64,000 nucleotides of DNA from assembly GCA_030674185.1 (NCBI GenBank), contig JAPXFY010000022.1, positions 2,732,928-2,796,927 of the forward strand. The letters run 5' to 3'. The notes under the pieces are model-generated. The model was given only the letters and a program-made list of their open reading frames with translations. It ran no database searches and was not told the DNA's origin. Numbering within the stretch: position 1 is the stretch's first letter; each line of letters begins with the position of its first letter. A program made the translations under genes and the position numbers. Of this stretch, positions 21,440 through 33,500 are shown piece after piece. This DNA comes from Monoplex corrugatus. Its lineage: Eukaryota; Mollusca; Gastropoda; Littorinimorpha; Ranellidae.

Positions 21440-22362
21440 CTATTCAGCAAACCTTAAACAGACACTTGTTATACAATTCAAATAAACAAAAAAGAAGAAG
21501 AAAAAGAGAAAACCCACAGTCAGTTCAACAGTTACAGCTAGGTGATAACTCACTTAATTCCGCTTTACTCCTGTGCTCTAAGTGCTCCAGTGCTCTATGT
21601 GCCCCACTCTTTAACACAGTCTATGTCACGTTGATCTCACAGGACAGCGCCAACCATATCTTCAAATTAAAGGCAAATAAATCAAAAACGGTCAGGGTAC
21701 AATTTTTCAATTTTTGTGCAGACAGAGTCAAGAGACAAAACTTTCACTTGACCAAAGATGGATGCCAACAAAACCTCGACTTATTTGTAAATCGCTTTCA
21801 AAAACAACGTAAAATCGCCACTTTTTAACAGATCTATGTAAAGAAGGGAAAGACCTGCATCAGTTGCCTACCAACTCTGGAATACCTATCACAGCGTGTA
21901 ATCAGGAGGGTCAAGGACCGCGCTAGATGCCACACTTCGCCTGCAATAAAGATGCTGATTTTGGCCATTTGGCACAGCCGTGTAGTACACACACACAGAA
22001 TAGAGTACATACACACACAGAATAAAGTAGACACACCAACAGATAATAGCCTAATATACCACAGAGAACAGAGTACATATACATACACACACAGAATAGA
22101 GTACACACACATACACACGCACTGACACAGAATATCACGATAGTATAGCCTACTCAAAAGAGGGCACCAAACACATGGACCTACAGCAAACTCTGAGCAA
22201 TCTTGCACACAGGCTACACAGCTAGTAAAAAATATGCCACAGGCCTACACTCCAAAACACAAGAGCGCCGAACACATCCCTGATAAGTTTTCTACACACA
22301 ACACACAGTTTCCTGAAGGAGGTCTTTTCCATGTGATACTGAAGTATGGCAGTTGTACCTAA
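21440..22362. other. no gene recognised
   Basis: Probable 5' flank of the RAG1-N-like element (21440-21830), then unique sequence. A loose repeat of ACACACAGAATAGAGTACA occurs three to four times at about 21990-22110. Confidence 0.4.
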
Positions 22363-22521
22363 AACAGTTCTGCATCAAGACGCACATAACAGTCAAAAAT
22401 TAACAGTTCTGCATCAAGACGCACATAACAGTCAAAAATTAACAGTTCTGCATCAAGACGCACATAACAGTCAAAAATTAACAGTTCTGCATCAAGACGC
22501 ACATAACAGTCAAAAATTAAC
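22363..22521 (+). repeat. minisatellite, 39-bp unit, 4 copies
   Basis: Four identical or near-identical units containing CAGTTCTGCATCAAGACGCA and CATAACAGTCAAAAATTA. Confidence 0.95.
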
Positions 22522-23340
22522 CTACCACAAGCTACCAGGCACAATACAGTTGGCGACAATAATCGTGTTCTGGTAATGAGCATACAACGACTCCTTTAGC
22601 CTACTTCACGCTACGAAGGGAAAGCAGAAATGGGGTCAGATTGCAACCAACCCCTATTCCGTTGTTAATTTAAATGTGAGAAAAAGCTGCCCTATGCACA
22701 GCCCTAGCAGTCACATACACACACACACACTTCCTGACCACAACTGATAGATGACCTAGATTTTTTGGTTAAGCACACACAAACTTATCAAAATAATATC
22801 TACACAACTGAACTTTATCCACACAACTCAACTTGCATCACAAATTGCAATCAATCAGATATTTTGTCAAATAGCCTAACTCCCCACCCCTCAAAAAGTT
22901 GGCCAAACGAAATCCCCAAACAATGCACATCCTGGTTCCCAACTAAACTAAAGGCGTCAAGTCTGCAAGACAACTGGCCACGTCTATTCACTCGACACTT
23001 CATACAGTAAAATTACAGTCTGCAAGCTGGCTCTTTAGCACAGACACACGGCGACAGCAGCAGAATGGCGGGAAGCCCATCGCTGTCCGAACGATACCAG
23101 TGCTGGCCCCACAGACATCTAAGATGAGATGTCTGTAGCTGGCCCTAACGTGCTGGCCAGTGATAGGTCATAGTAAAAGGCGCGTGCCCGATTGCCTGTA
23201 GCTAGCAGACAAGAGCTGACCCTCCCTCCTCCCCCCTCTCTCACCAGGGTTGCCGCTCTTTGTACACACGTTGAGAGATCAGCGCTTGGTGCAGGCCACG
23301 CACTTTTCAACTCGTTTAGGTCTGTGGATGCTGGCTTACT
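22522..23340. other. no gene recognised
   Basis: Unique sequence. A small hairpin (ACAGACATCT / AGATGTCTGT) lies at about 23111-23136. Confidence 0.4.
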
Positions 23341-23359
23341 GGCACAGCATTGTGTGTGT

Positions 23360-23621
23360 GTGGTGTGTGTGCATTCGACCAGGAAGGAAGCAAGCAAGCA
23401 AGAACACACACACACACACACACGGACGCGCGCGCGCACATGCACGCAAGCAGTGACACGCACTCTCACACACACGCACACAACACACACGCACACAACA
23501 CACACACACTCACACACACACACATACACACACAACACACACACATACACACACAACACGCACACAACACACATAGTTTTGATGGTCCATTGTGTTGTGT
23601 GGTGTGATGGTCATGGTGGTG

Positions 23622-23683
<62 letters not shown>

Positions 23684-23729
23684 GTGTTGTGTGTGTGTGT
23701 GTGTGTGTTGTGTGTGTGTTGTGTGCGTG

Positions 23730-23769
<40 letters not shown>

Positions 23770-23862
23770 TGTGTGTGTGTGTGTTGTGTTGTGTGTGTGT
23801 GTTGTGTGCGTGTGTGTGAGAGAGTGCGTGTCACTGCGTGCGTGCATGTGCGCGCGCGTCCG

Positions 23863-23902
<40 letters not shown>

Positions 23903-23967
23903 TGTGTGTGTGTGTGTGTGCGTGTGTGTGTGTTCTTGCTTGCTTGCTTCCTGGTCGAATGCACCAA
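23360..23967. repeat. large CA/GT fold-back (imperfect palindrome)
   Basis: The left arm reads GCATTCGACCAGGAAGG, AAGCAAGCAAGCAAGAACAC, a CA tract, GACGCGCGCGCGCACATGCA and CAGTGACACGCACTCTCACA. The right arm gives these in reverse complement and reverse order, ending CTTCCTGGTCGAATGC at about 23949-23965. The loop region is about 23577-23625. Non-CA blocks match on both arms, so the fold-back is not just CA facing GT. Confidence 0.85.
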
Positions 23968-24699
23968 CGAGTTTGTACAGGATAGTTAGTAGTGTTGTGA
24001 TTCAGTCTTTTTAATTATCTATATATTTATTCACTTATGTATATTCCTTTTTTGAAGGTAAGATACACATGTCATTTACATGTAACCAAGATTATCCCAG
24101 CGGTAGGCTGATAAAATACCAGTATAAAATATGTGATGGCGGGGAGGAAGAAGGGAGATAATCCCGAACCGGAGTCAATTACAAGTACTAAAGGACTGTG
24201 TGCAGCAATAGGCTACCGAAAATAATGAAATATATTGAAAATATGGAAATCGCTGCAACATAATTTCTTTTTGCTGAATGTTAGTCAACATGGTTTGTAG
24301 AATCTTAAAATCAACCCTAGGACACATAGGTCACTATCCTACTACCTGAAAATTGGGTCACATTACGCAATACCTTGTACAAATCACCGACTTTAGAAAT
24401 ATTTATGGAAATATATAGAAGTTGCACCTCGTTGGAAAGGTCTTGAAATATTACATTCAAATCTGTCATCAAAACAGATGTATAGCAAATATTACAGCAG
24501 AGAACGGCTTGTTTTTGTGTGCCAGTCATGAATCAGCATGCTTAAGGTCTGTTTGTCCTAGTATTCCTTGGTCGCCTCCTCCAGCAATGTCACAAAAGAA
24601 TTTGTGCAAGTAACACCACGGCAGTTACCATAAACAGTGGATCAGGCCTGTCAATGTTTCTTACAGCTACATCTCCCTGAATCACAGTGTGTCCTACAG
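23968..24699. other. no gene recognised
   Basis: AT-rich unique sequence. The last part (about 24540-24700) may be the decayed 3' end of the neighbouring minus-strand repeat protein. Confidence 0.35.
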
Positions 24700-27600
24700 C
24701 TGCATCTGATGATTTGAAGAAGTGAGTCTGGAGCAGGAGGCAGATCAGCCCATGCAAGGCTCAGGGGTCGTCATTTACACGCCATCCCCAGTCCTCTGGA
24801 TTCAGGTTGAGGTCCCAGTGCATCCATTGCTAGACTTGAAGGTGTGCCTGCATACTATGATATTTGCAGGCATCACTGGTTGGTGGTAGATAATGGACTT
24901 GTTGTACAAAGCTGGTGCTTAAAGCCACTTTCTCTGTAAACTTGTAATAATGTAGTTCATCCAGTGCATCGATGCGGTTTCCGTTATACATGGAGATGAT
25001 GACTTTCTCACCTACAGACACCACCTCTTCCACTGTGGCTGTGCATTTGGAAAACACGCCAGCATCTTCATGAAAGACGTTATCTGCCTTCAGCTTCCTT
25101 TGTGTGGCTGTGCCTTTTCCCACTCCAAACAACACTGAGGTTGTATCACATCCTGTGATGGCATGCACAAACAGTAATGTCTGGCAAATCTCCTCTCCAA
25201 GGGCCTGCTGTAGTCACTAAATATCCCGTACTCGCTGGGGTTTTGGGGGGGTTTTTTTGTTTTTGTTTTTGTTTTGTTTTTTTTGCTCTTAGACTTTGAA
25301 TCTGATCTGAAGATGATAGTCCTCAGATCTGGGCTAATATGGTGGCAGAGCAAAACCTGGAGATCGGTGTCTTCTCCAATGACCACAAGAGGATGATCAG
25401 TTGCACGTCTGATGGAAGTCTCAACAATCAGGAAATCTGCATCATTTTGGCTGTGAAGTGTTGGATGTCCATTTGCCAGAAGCATATCACTAAGCACAAT
25501 GATAAATCTCTTGCTTGTTCGCATGGTTTGCCGGGAATTATCCCTTTTCTGATGATAAAACCATGTCAGCATTGAAATTGACTGTATTCCAACAACACCT
25601 CCTTTTCCAACCTGTCCAATACTTCTCTGGTAACTGATAGTGTCTCACCTTGAATCAAGTTGATAACATTCACGCTGTGTCGAGTGTAACTCGTCAGATT
25701 CGTACTGCTGAGCGTCTGTTTGAGCCATGGCGTCCCTTTCTGATAAATGTTCGTCTGTAATGAAACTGGTGACACTGGAAGGTACACAACAAATGATATA
25801 GCTGTAATCATAGCATTCAGAGCAGCATCAACCACAATGTGACCTCTGAAAGCCCTTGCCATTGCTTTTCCAGTCAGCATGTGTCCAACAGTATTGGGGG
25901 CATACACAACCTTAAGCACTTGCTGAAGTCCAGAACCGACATGATCCTGCCTATACAACCATGGAAATTCATTTGAGTGTGAAAGCCTCCCACATGGAGA
26001 ACAACTGATTTCAGGTCGCTATCTTCAGGCTCTTTCTGGACGATCAGCTGGGACTTCTACCAAAGTGGTTGGTCAAACGTCAGCACAGGCTTGATTCCAA
26101 GACATCTGGCTTCAGCATACACAGACCGCAAAGTAGAGTAAATGCACCTCATACTACTTGGATTGAGATCAATCATCAGAAGACAGAACATAGATGACCA
26201 CCCAGGATGTTCTCCTCAGCTCAACGACTTGATGAAACCTGATCACCCTGGTCTTGGTGAACGCAAAGGCCAGGATAACTTCCACAGAAGGCCCTGTGTT
26301 GACTGGGGATCCTCACAATAGAAATCATACAACTGAGTGTGTCTGAAACAATCAAAGTCTTGTCTGGGATGGTTGTAAAAATGGATGTTAATCTTCCTAA
26401 CTGCTGTGACATCTTCAAGTGTTCCAGATATTCTTCGAATTGCTTGTTGCCTTCTAGTACCTGGGGTAATGACAGCAATTGTACCCATACCATGGAATGT
26501 ACTAAACCCATCAAGAGTGCACACATTGTGATCAACATTATCAGCAACATATTGTATAATGTGACCTTTTGTTATGCCGGGAATGTCTGTTCCCTGGGTC
26601 AGTGCTGCAGATACTTTAAACTTCTTTACTTCAGAATGCGATATACAGAATCCAAGCTGGAACAAGATGTTAGTTAAAAACTGAGATGCAAACTGGTGGT
26701 ACATTTGAACAGCTAGGCCAACTTGCAAAGGAGCCAGGAGCATTTTGGGTCTTGCAGCTTGTATGATGGCTTGAGTCTATGGCGGCTATTTTCAGATCGC
26801 TCTCAATTCCACAGAAGATTGTCTTCAGGAACAACTGGAGTGAGTCAGGGACAAAATTTAAGTTCCCTGAGACAGACTTGATCTTATCTGATCCTGGATA
26901 CACATCCTTGATAGCAAAACTCCTTTTATATCACTTTCAATCAATTTTGTGGCAGTTTCGTATTAGGTTCAGTTTTTGTTGTTATTGTTGGTTTTGTTTT
27001 GTTTTGTTTTTTGTTTTCTTCTTTGCATCTGAATCTTCTGTCTGTGGGGCGTCAAAGTGCTGTCTGTTCTAAGAGTTACCACAGAAATCTTTTTGCCTCT
27101 GCTTGATATCAATATTATATATATATATCTAACCCAAAATGTTCAATAAGTTTGTTTTTCATATGTTTTGTAGTGTATGCATCAACTCCATCCCCGCAAA
27201 ACTCCTGCACTTTTGATACAAGATCAGACAATGTGGCTTGTTCATCATCATTCTCGTCCAAATGTTGGCAGACTTTTAGAAAACCTTCCTGCCTAGCCTG
27301 TTGAGTATCTTCATAGAAAGTAGCTGGTTTTGTTTTCTTTGCATCGGTAAATCAATCAAAACTGTTTCTGTGTGTTCTGAAGCTGACACTGAAGGCATCA
27401 TGATACACAGCATCCCATGCAATGAGGTCTTCCCAACATGTTGACTGAATTCTGTCAGATACTGTTTTTGCCCAGCTGTCATCTCATTCCTTGCAAACAC
27501 CTAGAACAGCTGCCTGAAATCCCTCGTGTGGTTTGGTTTTCACTGGGAAGGCTTCATGTCCTTTTCTGTGAGTATTGACATCAGCAGTGGTGCCACAAAG

Positions 27601-27860
27601 CAGTGGATCCTTGGATCATGGGCAGGCTGAAAGGATCGTCTGGATGGCCTCGGGTCATCTCTACAGGCGCTTTGTTTCTTCTCTAGATATTACATCCTTA
27701 TTGCTTTGGCATTTGTATAGTCAAGCCGGTAGTTTGTATGTAATTTCTGTCCTTCAACAGTCACAATGTTAACATCACGCTGTGTGCTGCACCGATTGAC
27801 AATCTTACATCCAGTCTCACCTAATTTCACTGTTGGTTGACCATTGTCAAGGGATTCTTT
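24700..27860 (-). pseudogene. decayed PIN/FEN-like repeat-family protein (GEDTD ... HAITGCDTTS)
   Basis: Successive minus-strand pieces in order: I-V-N-R-C-S-T-Q-R-D-V-N-I-V-T-V-E (near 27800), K-N-K-L-I-E-H-F-G (near 27140), F-V-P-D-S-L-Q-L-F-L-K (near 26830), A-L-T-Q-G-T-D-I-P-G and Y-V-A-D-N-V-D-H-N-V with F-H-G-M-G (26600-26450), D-H-P-L-V-V-I-G-E-D-T-D-L (near 25370), H-A-I-T-G-C-D-T-T-S (near 25150) and N-P-E-D-W-G-W (near 24790). This series is typical of a large uncharacterised protein family repeated in many fish and invertebrate genomes. The last motifs resemble the acidic site of PIN/XPG-like nucleases (inference). At least five stops or frameshifts, and a T-rich insert at 25245-25285, break it. 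The Cys-rich C-terminus seen in relatives is not present. Confidence 0.7.
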
Positions 27861-27909
27861 TCAAATGACGCAGTTTGCTGTACATTCGGCTGCAAAATAA
27901 GACGAACGA

Positions 27910-28019
27910 AAGCTGTCACATCACACAGAATACAGAATATTTTATTGCCCTGTTGATAAACAAAAGCTGTTACATCACACGGAATACAGAAATCTTTATT
28001 GCCCTGTTGATAAACAAAA
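27910..28019 (+). repeat. two-unit inverted repeat, left end
   Basis: Two tandem units of about 54 bases containing ACATCACAC-GAATACAGAA and TTATTGCCCTGTTGATAAAC. The reverse complement, again as two units, lies at 28636-28742. Confidence 0.85.
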
Positions 28020-28105
28020 AAGGGCAGTTTAATGGGAGGCGTGGAGATGGAGTGCATTTTAAATGTTCAATAAAATACAGTGATACAGACTTTACAATGT
28101 TATAC

Positions 28106-28107
<2 letters not shown>

Positions 28108-28154
<47 letters not shown>

Positions 28155-28245
28155 ACACACACACACACACACACAAACACCACCACCCCCACCACCACCA
28201 TCACCACCACACCATACCACACCACAAACACACACACTGGCACAC
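28108..28245 (+). repeat. (CA)n microsatellite with CAC/CCA tract
   Basis: CA run followed by a CACCAC-rich tract, inside the inverted-repeat element. Confidence 0.95.
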
Positions 28246-28635
28246 ACACACATGTACGTTTATACAAGTCATCATCCAGAATAATAATCAAACTTTCAAA
28301 GTTTTTCTTTTCCGTTTTTTTTAATTGACAAGGAAAACAAAGGCTGGGAAACTGAATTGATACCATAATTAATTAACTGATTAAGAAACATAGCTTCATC
28401 ACATTTCAAATTCAAATTAATAAAGAAAACCAACAACAAAAACAACAAAACAGAAGATCAACAGCAAAGTAATTAGTCAAAATCATAAATAGCATGCGTA
28501 CTTAACATTTTTATCATTATTATATCATTCATGCACACAGATAACTACATACAAGTATTGTATGGCGAGCTAGGTCACGTAACCTTTGTGTTACAGAATG
28601 AAATATTCAAGAAAACACAATACTCTTAATTCCTG

Positions 28636-28742
28636 TCTGTATTCCGTGTGATGTAACAGTTTTTGTTTATCAACAGGGTAATAAAATATTCTGTATTCCG
28701 TGTGATATAACAGCTTTTGTATAACAACAGGGCAATAAAATA
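28636..28742 (-). repeat. two-unit inverted repeat, right end
   Basis: Inverted partner of 27910-28019. The two ends enclose about 620 bases. No coding capacity lies between them, so a small non-autonomous element is possible. Confidence 0.85.
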
Positions 28743-29674
28743 GAACTTCAGTATTGATCCCAATTAAAAAAAAATCATAATAAACAAAAAATAAACCTTT
28801 GCTTATCTGCAAATATTTGCTGCCAAACTTGCATTCAAACAGCCAAAAACACTATTCCAAATGTGAAAAATGCAACCCGCTCGTACATCATAGTCTGTCC
28901 GTGGATTGCGCGTCTACCATAGTATCGGTATATCGCGGTAAACGTAAGGTGAAGATGACAGTTACGCTTTTCTCGGTAGCGGATGTAGCCGTTTACACGT
29001 CAACTTCAAGTGGCACCCAGGCCGCGAATTGTATGGTACGCCAGAGCGGTCATAGCGCATACAAATCACAACGCTCGTAAATCTAATTGTTAATTGTGAC
29101 AATATACCAAACTTTCGTGTGTCCTAGGGTATTTTTCTTGTTTTTGGTTATTTTTTCCTAGCCTGTGAGAAGAAAAAAAATTCTGTCGCAGAGATTCCCA
29201 TTAAAAAATTATATTTGGTAGACTACAAAGGCAGTCTGCCCCGGGCTTCACTCCATACAACCGCAACACAACTGCGGACACTGTCTGGGCGTTCCGGTGA
29301 GCATCTGTGTACGGGCTGTTCCGACTAGGCCTATTACGCAGTGTGTGTTTGCGGATGTGCTGAAGGCGGCATGGGTCCCCACTAGCCTGACTAGGTTTTG
29401 TAGGACTACAACGTAACACTGTGTGTAACAGCAAAGAAGTTCGTAGGCCCAGCTTTGGAATACATGTACACATTGTAGATCTGCGCATTGTTAAGATATG
29501 GCAGCAGTGTCTTACATAATGCGTAATGTATTGGTTAGAACTTTGAAATGTTCAATTCATAGCTATGGATAGGCAGAGGCTGTAAAATAAAAGTGTAATT
29601 TCGCTGCGAGGATGCACATAACACATGCACCCAATTATCAGTCCAAGGAGAAAGTATGCAACTTGTAATGCTTT
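28743..29674. other. no gene recognised
   Basis: Unique sequence, CpG-richer at about 28870-29080 and 29230-29420. No splice-bounded exon or domain recognised. Confidence 0.4.
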
Positions 29675-30060
29675 ACAGAACACACACAGGTAAATGGACC
29701 AGCAAGGCAGAAAATTATGCAAAGAAGATGACAGAAAGGAGCAAGACAAAAAGAAAGAGAGTGATATAAAAGAAGAACAGGGCTTAAAGTTAAAACAGAA
29801 GGAGGAAAAAACCACAGAAGGAGGAAAAAAACCACTGAAACTAAGGGGGTCCGGGGGCTATGAATGCTTGCAAGCCAATCACGGATGCCTTGCTCCTTTC
29901 GTTTTTTTGTTTGTTTGTTTTTTGGGTTTTTTTGGACAAACCGAAATCGCGGAAGTCCGCCCAGAAGCGGAACGTTTTAAGCCCTGGAAGAAACTTCTAG
30001 CACAGAACACGTGCCTCCAGGATCATTGGTCGTTCTTATATTCCACAGGACAACCCACAA
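29675..30060 (+). repeat. dispersed repeat fragment (second copy at 44735-44960)
   Basis: Shares GACCAGCAAGGCAGAAAAT, a following GA-rich block and TTCTAGCACAGAA with 44735-44960 in the same orientation. The Lys/Glu-rich open frame here comes from this GA-rich block and is not a convincing gene. Confidence 0.55.
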
Positions 30061-30520
30061 CAGATGATGAGGACCATTATGCCCATTGATCCATCCAATC
30101 GACAAGAGTCTATCACATTTTCACATCATTTGAGTGAGCTTTAGTTGTCTAGTTCCCAGTTTAAACAGGACAGGATACACTTCTAGTTCTATTTATCAGT
30201 GATGTGCTACCCTGCCATCCCTAATCCCAAACTTGGAGAAACTGGAATCGTGTCTCACCCACTCTATTATCAATATTAGTATTAAACTGGTAGTACTCCA
30301 ATACTGACACAGGCCACTGACACTAGTGACAGGTCAAACTATAGTCAGAAGAAAACAATTGCCAGTGCCAGTGCCAGTATTACAAGAAGAGTAAGTGCAG
30401 GTACATATACTCAGTGCAGTTCCAAGAAAGGTAAAGTGAGCCACAGATTAATGAACAAAAAAGACCTATTAGTTTTACTTGACAGAATTAAGTGTCTGGT
30501 CTGAAATAACACAAATAAAA

Positions 30521-33500
30521 CAGAAAAATACAAACACATGAAATAACACAAACAAAAATGATGAAATAACACAAACAAAGCAGATGAAATAACACAAACA
30601 AAACATGAAATAACACAAAGCAGATGAAATAACACAAACAAAACAGATGAAATAACACAAAACAGATGAAATAACACAAAGCAGATGAAATAACACAAAC
30701 AAAACATGAAATAACACAAAACAGATGAAATAACACAAACACAACAGATGAAATAACACAAAGCAGATGAAAGAACACAAACAAAACAGATGAAATAACA
30801 CAAACAAAATGGATGAAGTAACACAAACAAAACAGATGAAATAACACAAACAAAACAGATGAAATAACACAAACAAAACAGATGAAATAACACAAAAACA
30901 CAAACAAACAGATGAAATAACACAAACAAAACAGATGAAATAACACAAACAAAACAGATGAAATAACACAAACAAAACAGATGAAGTAACACAAACAAAA
31001 CAGATGAAATAACACAAACAAAACAGATGAAATAACACAAGATGAAATAACACACAACAAAAAGAGAAATAACACAAACAAAAAGAAATAACACAAACAA
31101 AAAACAGATGAAAAAACAACAAAACAGATGAAATAACACAAACAAAACAGATGAAATAACACAAACAAAACGATGAAATAACACAACAAAAGGATGAAAT
31201 AACACAAACAAAACAGAGAAATAACACAAAACAGATGAATAACAAACAATGAAATAACACAAACAGATGAAATAACCAAACAAACAGATGAAATAACACA
31301 AAAAACAGATGAAATAACACAAACAAAAAGATGAATAACACAACAAAGATGAAATAACACAACAAAACAGATGAAATAACACAAACAAAACAGATGAAAT
31401 ACACAAAAAAAAGATGAAATAACACAAACAAAAGATGAAATAACACAACAAAAAGATAAATAACACAAACAAAACAGATGAAATAACAAACAAAATGGAT
31501 GAAATAACAAAACAAAAGATGAAATAACACAAAAAAACGATGAAATAACACAAACAAACAGATGAAACACAAACAAAACAACAAAATAACAAACAACAAT
31601 GAAAACAAAACAGAGAAAAACACAACAAAACATGAAATAACACAAACAAAAGATGAAATAACAAAAAACATGAATAACACAACAAACAGATGAAATAACA
31701 CAAACAAAACAGATGAAATAAACAAACAATGAAATAAACAAACAAAACATGAAATAACAAACAAAACAGATGAAATAACACAAACAAAACAATGAAATAA
31801 CACAAAAAACAAAAATAACACAAACAAACAGATGAAATAACACAAAACGATGAAATAACAAACAAAACATGAATAACACAAAAAAATAAATAACAAAACA
31901 AAACATGAAATAACACAAACAAAACATGAAAAACACAAAAAACAGTGAAATAACACAAACAAAACATGAAATAAACAAACAAAAAATGAAATAACACAAC
32001 AAAACAATGAAATAACACAAACAAAACAGATGAAATAACACAAAACAGATGAATAACACAAACAAACAGATGAAATAACACAACAAACATGAAATAACAA
32101 AACAAAACAGATAAAACACAAACAAAACATGAAATAAACAAACAAAACAATGAAATAACACAAACAAAACAGATGAAATAACACAAACAAAACATGAAAT
32201 AACACAAACAAACAGATAAAAAACAAAACAAAAATACACAATGGGAATAAACAAACAAAACAGATGAAATAACACAAACAAAACATGAATACACAAACAA
32301 AACGTGAAATAACAAACAAAACGATGAAAATAACACAAACAAACAGAAATAACACAAACAAAACAGAAAAAACAACAAAAGATGAAATAACAAAGGAGAA
32401 TAAACAAACAAACAGATGAAATAACACAACAAACATGAAATACACAAACAAAACAGATGAAATAACACAAAAGATGAAATAACACAAAAAAACAGATGAA
32501 TAACACAAAATGAAATAACACAAACAAAATGAATAACACAAACAAACAGATGAAATAACACAAACAAAACATGAAATAACACAAACAAAACATGAAATAA
32601 CACAAACAAAACAGATGAAATAACACAACAAAAGGATGAAATAACACAAAAAAACGATGAAAAACAAAACAAAACAGATGAAATAACACAAAACAGATGA
32701 AATAACACAAACAAACAGATGAAATAACACAAACAAAACAGATGAAATAACAAACAACATGAATAACACAAAAAATGAAAAACACAAACAAACAGATGAA
32801 TAACACAAACAAAACATGAAATAAACAAAAAAACAGATGAAATACACAAACAAAACAATGAATAACACAAACAAAAAAAAAAACAAAACAGATGAAATAA
32901 CACAAACAAAACATGAATAACAACAAAACAATGAAATAACCAAAAAAAGAAAAAAAACAAAAAAAAAAAAAAAAAACAAAACAATGAAATAACACAAACA
33001 AACAGATGAATAAAAAACAAAAATGAAATAAACAAAAAAACAATAAATAACACAAACAAAACAGATGAAAAACAAAAAAAGATGAAATAAAAAAAAAAGA
33101 TGAAATAACACAAACAAAAAATGAAATAACAAAAAAACAGATGAAAAACAAAACAAAAAAAAATAACACAAACAAAAGATGAAATAACACAAAAAAAACA
33201 GATGAAAAACAAAACAAAAAATAAAACAAAAAAAATGAAATAACACAAAAAAAAAAAATAACACAAAAAAAAAAACACAAACAAAAAGATGAAATAACAA
33301 AACAGATGAAATACACAAACAAAACATGAAATAACACAAACAAAACAGATGAAATAACACAAACAAAAATGAAATAACAAAACAAAACAGAAATAACAAA
33401 CAAAACAGATAAAAAACAAAACAGATGAAATAACACAAACAAAACAGATGAAATAACAAACAAAACAGATGAAAAACACAAACAAACAATGAAATAACAC

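Noticed and set aside
27276..27500. Separate small minus-strand gene
   Set aside because: Part of the decayed repeat-family protein spanning 24.7-27.9 kb.
29694..30089. Lys/Glu-rich plus-strand frame of 131 codons as a gene
   Set aside because: Lies in a GA-rich dispersed repeat that recurs at 44.7 kb; composition alone explains the open frame.
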